A DNA stretch of 64,000 nucleotides from Pseudarthrobacter sulfonivorans. Its GTDB lineage: Bacteria; Actinomycetota; Actinomycetes; Actinomycetales; Micrococcaceae. Made by a program: the position numbers and the translations under genes. The stretch is taken from contig NZ_JANFCZ010000022.1 of the NCBI RefSeq assembly GCF_024391045.1, positions 1 through 64,000 on the forward strand. Direction: 5' to 3'. Position 1 is the stretch's first letter; the number at the start of each line of letters is the position of its first letter. Below are positions 8,005 to 15,464 of this stretch, in pieces. The notes under the pieces are model-generated. The model was given only the letters and a program-made list of their open reading frames with translations. It did not search any database and was not told the origin of the DNA.

Positions 8005-9726
8005 ATGAGTCAGACCTTGAAGTCGTCGAGCCGCGGCTCGATACGTGCCACCTTCGTGGCCGCCTACAGCGCGGTCACGCTGGCCCAGATTACCAACGCC
8101 CTGCCAGGCGCACTCAGCGGCACGTTTGCGGTGGAATTCCACACCTCGGGTGCTGGCCTGACCTGGATCGCCGGCATGTTCCTCATGGGGATCGTGGTCT
8201 TTGAGCTCAGCTGGGGCCTCCTGGGCGACATGTTCGGTCGCAAAAAGCTCTTGTACGTCGGCGCCGCAGTCAGCATTGTCGGCTCCGTGCTGGCCGCACT
8301 GGCGCAGACCACCGAAATGATGATTTTCGCGCAGGCAGTGGGCGGCATCGGGGCGGGCATCCTGTTCCCCATTTCGCTGTCCATGATTGCGGCGATCACT
8401 CCGGACCACCGGGCACGGGCAAAGGTCATCGCCACCTGGGCCGGGTTCCTCTCGCTCGGCGCGGTGATCTCACCCGTGCTCGCCGGGTTCACGGCACAGG
8501 TCTTTACCGTGCCGGGTGCTGCTCCGGGGGCACCGAACGAGTTCAGCGGCTGGCGGGCGGCCTACCTGATAGCGGCAGCAATCGCCGTGCTCGTCCTCAT
8601 TGTCGCGCTCCGGGCCAAGGACTCAGCGGCCGCTGAGGGACGCAAACTGGATCTGCCCGGCCAGGTCACGCTCGCCCTCGGCCTGATCGCCGTCCTCTAC
8701 GCCACGGTGACAGCCGTGGATGCCGGCTTCGGCAGCCCCCAGGTGATCGCAAGCTACGTGGCCGGCGTGGTCCTCCTCGTCGCCTTCGTCATCATTGAAT
8801 CGCGCACCGACCAGCCACTGATCCACCTCTCCCTGTTCAAGAACAGCGCCTACTCCATCACTGGCATCGTGGCAGTCACGGGCATGTTCGCCTTCCTCGC
8901 GATTTGCTTCAGCACAAGCGTCGCGGTGAGCGGGCTCGCCCTGGCCGAGACCTGGAAGATTGGCGTGCTCTTCGTCTTCATCCAAGGCCCCGCCTTCGCC
9001 TTTATCCCTGTGGTGGGATGGCTCATTCACCACGTGGCCCCGCGCTGGGTACTCACCGCCGGTTTCGCACTGATGGCCATCTCCGGTTTCTGGCTTTCGA
9101 CCTTCGCACTCGGTACTCCCGAGGCTTTCGGGGGCACCCCCTGGACGGCGTTCATCCCGCCGCTGCTGGTCCTGGGCATTGGGTTTGCCCTCACCGTGGG
9201 CTCCGTCACCGCGGTGGCCATCAACACCGTCCCGCCCCAGCAAATCGGCATGGCGTCGGCCACCACCAACCTCCTGCGCGACCTCGGCTTCGCCCTTGGC
9301 CCCGTCGTCGGCTCAGCCATCGCCTTCGGCATCGGAGCGACTGCCTTCGCGGGTCCGCTAGCCGGGATTCTGAATGGCGCCGGTCTTCCGGCGGAAGCCG
9401 TTGCGGGGCTGTCAAACGTGCCACCGCTGGGATTCCTCTCCGGCTGGGACGGCATCATTGCACAGTTCACGGGCCAAGCAACTGCCGGCGGCGCACCCGC
9501 CCAGGCGGTCGACGGCATGATCCAGGGCCTCACCGCCGCGCGGCCGCAAATCCAGGGTGTGGCAGGGACCTCGCTCGGCCAAGGCTTCCAGACCGTGTAC
9601 CTTACCGCGGGCATCGCCGCGACCCTCTCCGCCGTCCTGACCCTCTTCATCTCCGCGCGCAGCTCCGCCCCGACAGCAGACGCCATCGCCGAAACTACCG
9701 AAGCAAACGCCGAAGCCGCCGTCTAG
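8005..9726 (+). CDS. Major facilitator superfamily transporter, DHA2/EmrB-like
   Basis: 573 aa from the ATG at 8005 (AAGGAAG upstream); an upstream in-frame start at 7903 overlaps the operator and is unlikely. Many hydrophobic helices are visible, with the MFS signature GLLGDMFGRKKLL near residue 70. The length and 12-14 helix pattern resemble drug:H+ antiporters of the EmrB/QacA group. It heads the plus-strand arm ahead of the P450 genes, so it may import the substrate or export a toxic intermediate. A loop of about 80 residues near 440-520 (Ala/Gly-rich, GGAPAQAVDGM) precedes the last helix. Confidence 0.88.
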   Translation: MSQTLKSSSRGSIRATFVAAYSAVTLAQITNALPGALSGTFAVEFHTSGAGLTWIAGMFLMGIVVFELSWGLLGDMFGRKKLLYVGAAVSIVGSVLAALAQTTEMMIFAQAVGGIGAGILFPISLSMIAAITPDHRARAKVIATWAGFLSLGAVISPVLAGFTAQVFTVPGAAPGAPNEFSGWRAAYLIAAAIAVLVLIVALRAKDSAAAEGRKLDLPGQVTLALGLIAVLYATVTAVDAGFGSPQVIASYVAGVVLLVAFVIIESRTDQPLIHLSLFKNSAYSITGIVAVTGMFAFLAICFSTSVAVSGLALAETWKIGVLFVFIQGPAFAFIPVVGWLIHHVAPRWVLTAGFALMAISGFWLSTFALGTPEAFGGTPWTAFIPPLLVLGIGFALTVGSVTAVAINTVPPQQIGMASATTNLLRDLGFALGPVVGSAIAFGIGATAFAGPLAGILNGAGLPAEAVAGLSNVPPLGFLSGWDGIIAQFTGQATAGGAPAQAVDGMIQGLTAARPQIQGVAGTSLGQGFQTVYLTAGIAATLSAVLTLFISARSSAPTADAIAETTEANAEAAV

Positions 9727-9784
9727 TACTGCCGCGCCGGCCCGCGCTCAACAAACCCCCTGACCTATTCCCAAGGAGAACACC

Positions 9785-10957
9785 ATGACTGCAGCCACCG
9801 AATCAGACATCGACATCTGGGATGACGCTATCCTCGTCGATCCCTACCCCACTTACGCCCAGCTCCGCGAGCAGGGCGCCGTGGTCCACCTGCCCAAGAA
9901 TGATCTCTACGTCTTGACCCGCTATGACGCCATCCGTGATGCGCTTGGCGATCCTGAAACGTTCTCGTCCACCAGCATCGGCTTCAACCCGATGGTGAAC
10001 GAGGCATTGCAGGGCACCTCGCTGGCCTCCGATCCGCCCGTCCACACCCAGCTCCGCGCCACCCTGTCGCAGAACCTCACCCCCCGGGCACTTCGCGGCC
10101 TGAAGGTGGTCATCGACGAAAAGGCCGACAAGCTTGTCGCCGAGCTCGCCGCCAGCGGCAGCTTCGAAGCCATCGATTCCCTGGCCCGTGCCTTCCCGAT
10201 CGAAATCGTCGCCGACCTGATCGGGTTCCAGGGACACGTCAAGGACAACATGCTCCGCTGGGGCCAGGCCGCCATGCAGGTCCTCGGGCCGCTGAACCAG
10301 CGCACCCAGGAGAGCTTCCCCATCGCCGGCGAGCTCTACGGCTGGTGCTCGTCGGTCACCGCCGAAGACCTCGCCCCCGGCTCCATTGGCCGCGGAATTT
10401 TCGACGCCGAGACCCGGGGTGAGATTCCGGAAGGCACCGCAGGGCACATCATCCACCAGTACCTCGGCGCCGGCGTGGACACCACCATCGCCGCGATCGG
10501 CAACATCGTGGCGTTGTTTGGCCGCCACCCGGAGCAGTTTGACCTCGTTCGTGAGAACCCGGACCTCGTCCCTGCGGCCTTCGCCGAGGTGCTGCGCTAC
10601 TGGGCTCCGGTCCACATCTGGGGCCGGAAGGCGACCCGCGACGTCGAAATTGACGGCGTGACCATCCCCGCCGGCGCGCAGGTGGGCATCCTGTTTGGGG
10701 CCGGAAACCGCGACCCGCGGCACTACGAGAACCCGGACACCTTCGATATCAGGCGCAACCCCGTGGACCACCTGGCCTTCGGCTACGGACCGCACGGCTG
10801 CGCCGGCCAGGGCCTGGCGAAGCTTGAAGCTCACGCCGTCATCGACGCCCTGGCCCGCCGGGTGCAGTCGCTGACCATCGGGGATGCGGTCCGCGAGCCC
10901 AGCAACATCACACGGAGCATCGAAAAGCTCGAAGTAGAAAAGGTAGTGGCAGCATGA
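9785..10957 (+). CDS. Cytochrome P450, bacterial class I
   Basis: 390 aa, the usual length for soluble bacterial P450s. Haem-binding FGYGPHGCAG has Cys339 as the thiolate ligand. The I-helix oxygen-activation motif GAGVDTT is at 228-234 and the K-helix ExxR is EVLR (268-271). It should hydroxylate the module's substrate using electrons from the ferredoxin and reductase encoded immediately downstream. It has a strong AAGGAG site, begins 58 bp after the MFS gene, and its stop overlaps the ferredoxin start (ATGA). Family and redox class are clear; substrate is not. Confidence 0.95.
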   Translation: MTAATESDIDIWDDAILVDPYPTYAQLREQGAVVHLPKNDLYVLTRYDAIRDALGDPETFSSTSIGFNPMVNEALQGTSLASDPPVHTQLRATLSQNLTPRALRGLKVVIDEKADKLVAELAASGSFEAIDSLARAFPIEIVADLIGFQGHVKDNMLRWGQAAMQVLGPLNQRTQESFPIAGELYGWCSSVTAEDLAPGSIGRGIFDAETRGEIPEGTAGHIIHQYLGAGVDTTIAAIGNIVALFGRHPEQFDLVRENPDLVPAAFAEVLRYWAPVHIWGRKATRDVEIDGVTIPAGAQVGILFGAGNRDPRHYENPDTFDIRRNPVDHLAFGYGPHGCAGQGLAKLEAHAVIDALARRVQSLTIGDAVREPSNITRSIEKLEVEKVVAA

Positions 10958-11148
10958 AAATCGAACTGGATCGTCCCCGCTGTGAAGGACACGGACTCTG
11001 CGAGGAAGCCGCCCCGCAGCTGATGCATTTGGATGACGACGGCGAACTGGTCATCGATGTGCCCGAGGTGGAAGGCGCCGAGCTTGATGCGGCCAAGGCG
11101 GCGGTCAGGGTCTGTCCGGTGGCCGCACTGCGTTTGGCTGCGGCATGA
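10954..11148 (+). CDS. [3Fe-4S]-type ferredoxin for the P450
   Basis: 64 aa. Cys10, Cys16 and Cys54 (the last in VCPVAAL) form the three-cysteine set. Position 13, which is cysteine in 4Fe-4S proteins, is His (CEGHGLC). Such small ferredoxins sit beside P450 genes in many actinobacteria and carry electrons from the reductase to the haem. It overlaps both neighbours by 4 bp, which fits stoichiometric, coupled translation. Confidence 0.93.
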   Translation: MKIELDRPRCEGHGLCEEAAPQLMHLDDDGELVIDVPEVEGAELDAAKAAVRVCPVAALRLAAA

Positions 11149-12347
11149 CGATGGACAGGATCGTGGTGGTTGGCAACGGCATCGCGGGGCTGACAGCCTG
11201 TGATTCGCTGCGCTCGGCAGGCTTCGACGGCGAGCTGACCGTTGTGGGCGCCGAGCGCCACCACCCCTATAGCCGCCCTGCCCTTTCCAAAGCACTGCTG
11301 CACGATTCTGACGGGAACGGCGACGATGCCCTTCAGGCCCACGAGCTCCCGGACCCGACGCACGAGGCAACCGAACTGCTCGGCGTCAGCGCCACGGGCC
11401 TGGACGCCGAAGCCCGCCTGGTCCGCCTGGACAGGGGAGAGGCCCTGCCGTATGACGGCCTGGTCATCGCCTCCGGCTCCCGGGCCAGGCGGCTTGGCCA
11501 CGGGCCCGCCGGCCCGCAGGCGTCCGGCTCTCCGCAGGAGCTGACCCTGCGCACCATCGAGGACGCCATCCTCCTGAAGGAGCGGGTTGCCGCCCGCCCC
11601 TCGGTCATCGTGATCGGCGGCGGACCGCTCGGCATGGAGGTGGCCTCCGGGTGCCTGCACTTGGGCTGCGAAGTCACGCTGGTCTCGGAAGGCAAACCCC
11701 TGGCACTCCAACTGGGGGACCACCTGGCCGGCATCTTCACGTCCGCCGCCATCGGGCACGGGCTGCGGGTGGTGGAGGGCGGACGGGCCAGCCTCCTCGA
11801 GCGTGGCACCGGCGTTGTCCTGGCCGACGGCACCGAACTCCGGGCGGACCTTGTGGTCACGGCCGTCGGCGACCAGCCGAACGTCGAATGGCTGGCCGGC
11901 TCGGGCCTGCTCACCGAGGGCCAGCTGCGGGTTGACTCACGCGGGCGGCTCCGGCCGGACATCGTGGCCGCCGGTGACGTGGCCTTCTTCCCCTCCAGCC
12001 GCGGCGTGCACCGGGTTCCCCTGTGGACCAGTGCCATCGACCAGGCCAAGAATGCCGCCGTCGGCCTGCTGCAGGGTGACGCGGCTCCCGAGCTCAGCTT
12101 CCAGTCCTATTTCTGGACCGAGGGCTTCGGCCTGTCGCTCAAGGCGGTCGGCTTCACCCCGGTCGTGGGAACTCCCGATTTCTGCGAGCCCGGAGACGGG
12201 CCGGACTCCATGCTGCTGCGCTGGGACAACCACGACGGCTCCGGCACGGCTGCCGCAATCAACTACCGGATTCCGGTCCCCAAATTGCGCCGGCTGGCCA
12301 ACACCGGGCCCGCGGCTCTGCAGCGGACCGCGCCGGTGGGCGTCTGA
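11145..12347 (+). CDS. FAD/NAD(P)H ferredoxin reductase for the P450
   Basis: 400 aa. The N-terminal FAD Rossmann motif is VVVGNGIAGLTACD, the second dinucleotide motif is VIGGGPLGMEVASG near residue 150, and the FAD-binding segment is VAAGDVAFF near 275. This is the putidaredoxin-reductase/rubredoxin-reductase fold. It completes the electron chain NAD(P)H to reductase to ferredoxin to P450. It overlaps the ferredoxin stop by 4 bp. A GC hairpin (12,376-12,404) follows the gene. Confidence 0.93.
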   Translation: MTMDRIVVVGNGIAGLTACDSLRSAGFDGELTVVGAERHHPYSRPALSKALLHDSDGNGDDALQAHELPDPTHEATELLGVSATGLDAEARLVRLDRGEALPYDGLVIASGSRARRLGHGPAGPQASGSPQELTLRTIEDAILLKERVAARPSVIVIGGGPLGMEVASGCLHLGCEVTLVSEGKPLALQLGDHLAGIFTSAAIGHGLRVVEGGRASLLERGTGVVLADGTELRADLVVTAVGDQPNVEWLAGSGLLTEGQLRVDSRGRLRPDIVAAGDVAFFPSSRGVHRVPLWTSAIDQAKNAAVGLLQGDAAPELSFQSYFWTEGFGLSLKAVGFTPVVGTPDFCEPGDGPDSMLLRWDNHDGSGTAAAINYRIPVPKLRRLANTGPAALQRTAPVGV

Positions 12348-12375
12348 TGTGCCCGGCACGGTTTCGGTTTCACCA

Positions 12376-12404
12376 GGCGCCGGCGGTCCACGGACGCCGG
12401 CGCC
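12376..12404 (+). terminator. GC-rich hairpin after the P450 operon
   Basis: GGCGCCGGCG (12,376-12,385) pairs perfectly with CGCCGGCGCC (12,395-12,404) around a 9-nt loop. It lies between the reductase stop and the tetR-family start. No T run follows, so termination efficiency is uncertain; it may separate operon expression from regulator expression. Confidence 0.5.
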
Positions 12405-12447
12405 CTGTGTGCGTTCCTGCACCACCCACCACGGATAGGATGTACTC

Positions 12448-13062
12448 ATGTCGTCGCTGCGAGAAGCCCAGAAGCAGCTGACCCGTGACGTGATCGTCGA
12501 ACGGGCGCTGGAGCTCTTCACCGAGAAGGGGTACGCCGCCACAACCATCGACGAGGTGGCCGCTGCCGCCGGAACCACACGCGCCACGTTCTATGCGTAT
12601 TACCCGTCACGCAGCGACCTGATGCGGGACTTCATGGCCCGCGTCAACGCCGTCCTGGACCGTGCCGATGCTCCTGACCAAGGCAGCACCGCCCCCGAAC
12701 TGGTGGACGTGGTGCGCGAGGGGACGCTCTCCGGCATCCTGGCCTGGCTGGAGTCACGGGCCGTCCTGTGGCCGGTCTTCCGTCCCTACCTCGACATCCT
12801 CGACGAAGCCGCCGCCGGCGACCGTGAGGTGCGGGCCATGCTGGAGCAATGGCATGAAGAAGTCATTACGGACATTGTCCGCGGCATGGAACTGGCCGGG
12901 CGCTTCGCCGAAGAGACACGGCACATCCGGGGAACACTGGCCTTCACCTCGCTCGACTACGTGGCCACGCTCTGGACGCGGCGCAAGTTCGAACCCAACC
13001 GTGAACATGCGCTCGATGTCCTGGCAGACAGCTGGTACCACCTGCTGTGCGATGAAGGCTGA
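12448..13062 (+). CDS. TetR-family transcriptional regulator
   Basis: 204 aa. The N-terminal HTH is typical: RDVIVERALELFTEKGYAAT, then TIDEVAAAAGTTRATFYAYY with the recognition helix at about residues 37-48. The rest is a helical ligand-binding domain. It lies just downstream of the P450 operon on the same strand and is the only specific regulator in the catabolic module, so it probably binds the inverted repeat at 7800-7904 and responds to a pathway compound. It ends 3 bp from the convergent ammonium transporter gene. Confidence 0.92.
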   Translation: MSSLREAQKQLTRDVIVERALELFTEKGYAATTIDEVAAAAGTTRATFYAYYPSRSDLMRDFMARVNAVLDRADAPDQGSTAPELVDVVREGTLSGILAWLESRAVLWPVFRPYLDILDEAAAGDREVRAMLEQWHEEVITDIVRGMELAGRFAEETRHIRGTLAFTSLDYVATLWTRRKFEPNREHALDVLADSWYHLLCDEG

Positions 13063-13065
13063 CGC

Positions 13066-14397
13066 TTAGGCGAAGGTGTCTTCCTGGACCCGCCGGGATA
13101 CTGCGCTCCCGGCGGAACCCGACACGGCGGGCACCGGGAGCCGGTGGTCAAGCGGGCTGAAGTGGCCGCCGGAGAGTTCCCCGAAGGCGTAGGCGGTCTC
13201 GGCGTGCTCGGCCAGGTCCACTCCTACCGTTTCAGCCTCGTGGCTGACGCGGAAGCCGATGAACCGGTTAATGACCCGTCCAATAACCAGGGTGGCGATG
13301 CCGGACAACAGCACGGTCACCACCACGGCGGCCGCCTGCGCCACCAGCTGCTGGAGGCCGCCGCCGTAGAGGAGCCCGCCGCCTTCACCGTCAACCGGGA
13401 GGGCGATGAAGCCCAGGGCCAGGGTTCCGATCAGGCCGGCACCGAGGTGGACACCCACCACATCCAGGGAATCATCCAGGCCGAAACGGTATTTCAGGTC
13501 AACAAACACGCAGCAGGCCGCGCCGGCCACCAGGCCCAGGCCGATGGCGGCCACTGGGCTGATGTTGGCGCAGGAGGGCGTGATGGCCACCAGGCCTGCG
13601 ACCACGCCGGACGCTGCTCCCAGCGACGTGGGGTGGCCGTGGCGGACCTTTTCCACGACCAGCCAGCTGAGCATCGCGGCGGCCGGAGCAACCAGGGTGT
13701 TCACCCAGATCAGGCCGGCCTGCGCCGCGGAGGTAGCGGCGCCGCCGTTGAACCCGAACCAGCCGAACCAAAGGATGGCCGCACCGAGCATGATGAACGG
13801 GACATTGTGCGGGCGGTGGCCGGGGTCCTTCGCAAAACCGTGGCGCTGCCCCACCACCAGCGCCAGGACAAGGGCCGCCGTGCCCGAGCTGATTTCCACC
13901 ACGGCGCCGCCGGCAAAGTCGATCACCTGGCCGAAGACTGCCGTCATGGCGCCCCCTGCGCTCATGAGCCCGCCGCCCCAGATCATGTAGGCCAGGGGGC
14001 AGTAAACCAGCGTGACCCAGACCGGCACAAACACGGCCCAAGCACCGAACTTGGCGCGGTCAGCGATGGCGCCGCTGATCAACGCCACAGTAATGATCGC
14101 GAACGTGGCGCTGAAGCCTGCCTTGATCAGATCGGGTGAGCCCATGAGGTTCTGCAGGCCGAAGTTGGCGAACGGGTTGCCGAAGATGCCCAGGACGCCG
14201 TCGCCCGTGGTCATGGAATATCCCCACAGCACCCAGACAACGCCCACGATTCCGGCGGAGATGAAGCTCATCATGATCATGTTGAGGGCGGCCTTGGCCC
14301 GGGTCATGCCGCCGTAGAAGAGGCCAAGCCCCGGGGTCATGAACAGCGCCATTGCCGCCGCGATCATCAGCCAGACTTGTTGCGCAGTGATTTCCAC
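13066..14397 (-). CDS. amt: Ammonium transporter, Amt family
   Basis: 443 aa, standard for Amt/AmtB. About 11 transmembrane helices; conserved segments include FYGGMTRAKAALN, GFAFGG-like GFNGGAA, DFAGGAVVEISSG and the LGAASGVVAGLVAITPSC pore region with its conserved His-bearing helices. It conducts ammonium across the membrane. No glnK or glnD follows, unlike the common amtB-glnK arrangement. The C-terminus has an extra 40-residue tail rich in Ser and Gly. Upstream, the perfect palindrome GTTACGTAAC (14,508-14,517) may be a nitrogen-control site. Confidence 0.93.
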   Translation of the reverse strand: MEITAQQVWLMIAAAMALFMTPGLGLFYGGMTRAKAALNMIMMSFISAGIVGVVWVLWGYSMTTGDGVLGIFGNPFANFGLQNLMGSPDLIKAGFSATFAIITVALISGAIADRAKFGAWAVFVPVWVTLVYCPLAYMIWGGGLMSAGGAMTAVFGQVIDFAGGAVVEISSGTAALVLALVVGQRHGFAKDPGHRPHNVPFIMLGAAILWFGWFGFNGGAATSAAQAGLIWVNTLVAPAAAMLSWLVVEKVRHGHPTSLGAASGVVAGLVAITPSCANISPVAAIGLGLVAGAACCVFVDLKYRFGLDDSLDVVGVHLGAGLIGTLALGFIALPVDGEGGGLLYGGGLQQLVAQAAAVVVTVLLSGIATLVIGRVINRFIGFRVSHEAETVGVDLAEHAETAYAFGELSGGHFSPLDHRLPVPAVSGSAGSAVSRRVQEDTFA

Positions 14398-14645
14398 CGG
14401 CGTCCCTTCCCATTGATCCAGATCGCAGGGACTTCTGCCCGTGCAATCCCCCTGTTCAATGGTGGTGGGGCCGTGTTTCGTTCTGTGCAGCAGCAGATTG
14501 CGTGCTTGTTACGTAACGGGCCGGCGCGTGAAGACCGCGTGACCGGCATGTTTCGCGCAGGTTAAATGGCTGCCCGCCGGAACCCAAACGCCGGCCGCGG
14601 GTCGCCATATTTCCGCAGCGTCACCAGCGGCTCACCATCCCGGGG
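14398..14645. other. 248-bp intergenic region upstream of amt
   Basis: No gene was seen here. The region holds the amt promoter area and the 10-bp palindrome GTTACGTAAC (14,508-14,517). Its half-sites resemble GTnAC elements of GlnR boxes, but the full two-box spacing is not convincing, so the regulator is unassigned. Confidence 0.4.
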
Positions 14646-14882
14646 CTACTGCTTGTAACCTTCCACTTCCCGGACCGGGCGCGCGGACGCCTCATCCGGA
14701 TTCTCGCCCGACTCCAGCTTGGCCCGGCGCTGCCGCAGCAGGTCCCAGCACTGGTCCAGGCTCTCTTCCAGGTGCCTCAGCCGTGACCCGTCCGGTGCTT
14801 TTCCGGCCCCGGACGCTTCGCGGAGTTCATGTTCTTCCGCGACCAGCGCCTCAATGCGGCCCAGGATGTCATGTTCGTTCAC
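14646..14882 (-). CDS. DUF2630 family protein
   Basis: 78 aa. The sequence has the DUF2630 layout: an N-terminal helix (ILGRIEALVAEEHELRE), a charged turn, then RLRHLEESLDQCWDLLRQRRA. It is a small, soluble, probably coiled-coil protein common in actinobacteria, with no established function. The GTG start is preceded by AAGGAGAAGCC at ideal spacing. Confidence 0.88.
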   Translation of the reverse strand: MNEHDILGRIEALVAEEHELREASGAGKAPDGSRLRHLEESLDQCWDLLRQRRAKLESGENPDEASARPVREVEGYKQ

Positions 14883-14983
14883 GGCTTCTCCTTTACTCCA
14901 TGGCGGATCTCCTCAGGCTAATCAGTCCTGCTGGAAGTCACCAGCGATCTTTTCAGACGCCAACCACCGGTAGCATCGAGTCC

Positions 14984-15382
14984 ATGCCCACCGTGCTCGA
15001 AATGGCAGGTCCCATCCTGGAGATCCTGACCTGGCTGTGCCTGCCTGCCGGGCTCGCCCTGCTCGTCTACTCCGGCATCCTGCGCCGTTTTGTGCACCCG
15101 TGGTCCGTGGCTGAAGCCGTGGTCTACGCGGACAAGAGCGGAACAGGGTTTCGCTGGTTCGACCGCAAGTTCCAGGTCCACCACGCGCCGATGTCGCCCT
15201 ACGACATCAGGGACCTGGCCGTCGGCGACACCCTGCCCATCTACTACCACCCCAAGCGCCCCACCCAGTGGCAGACCGCAGCCCCCGAGGACGTGGGGAG
15301 AACCGCCGTCGTGCTTGGGCGCGTGCTGACCGGAATCGGAGCCGTGGCGTTCATCGTCGGGTTCCTGCTGCCGATGTTCTGA
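14984..15382 (+). CDS. Small membrane protein, DUF3592-like
   Basis: 132 aa. Two transmembrane helices, near residues 8-30 (ILTWLCLPAGLALLVYSGIL) and 108-130 (VLTGIGAVAFIVGFLL), flank a soluble beta-rich loop with DLAVGDTLPIYYHPKRPTQW. The loop plus two-helix pattern is that of DUF3592 proteins, which lack a known function. The start at 14,984 avoids overlap with the divergent DUF2630 gene; longer in-frame starts exist but would overlap it. Confidence 0.65.
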   Translation: MPTVLEMAGPILEILTWLCLPAGLALLVYSGILRRFVHPWSVAEAVVYADKSGTGFRWFDRKFQVHHAPMSPYDIRDLAVGDTLPIYYHPKRPTQWQTAAPEDVGRTAVVLGRVLTGIGAVAFIVGFLLPMF

Positions 15383-15464
15383 GCAGGCCCGATGTAACGG
15401 GCAGGGGCACGGAAGTGCCGCCGGGCCCTAGTCTTAACCACTGCCATGGCCTAGCGTGTTGCCC

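Noticed and set aside
14508..14517. GlnR box upstream of amt
   Set aside because: The GTTACGTAAC palindrome lacks the second half-site at the expected spacing, so it was recorded only as a weak candidate.
15383..15464. FNR- or NarL-type site upstream of narG
   Set aside because: No TTGAT-N4-ATCAA dyad was found; only a small GGCAC-GGAA-GTGCC hairpin (15,406-15,419) is present.
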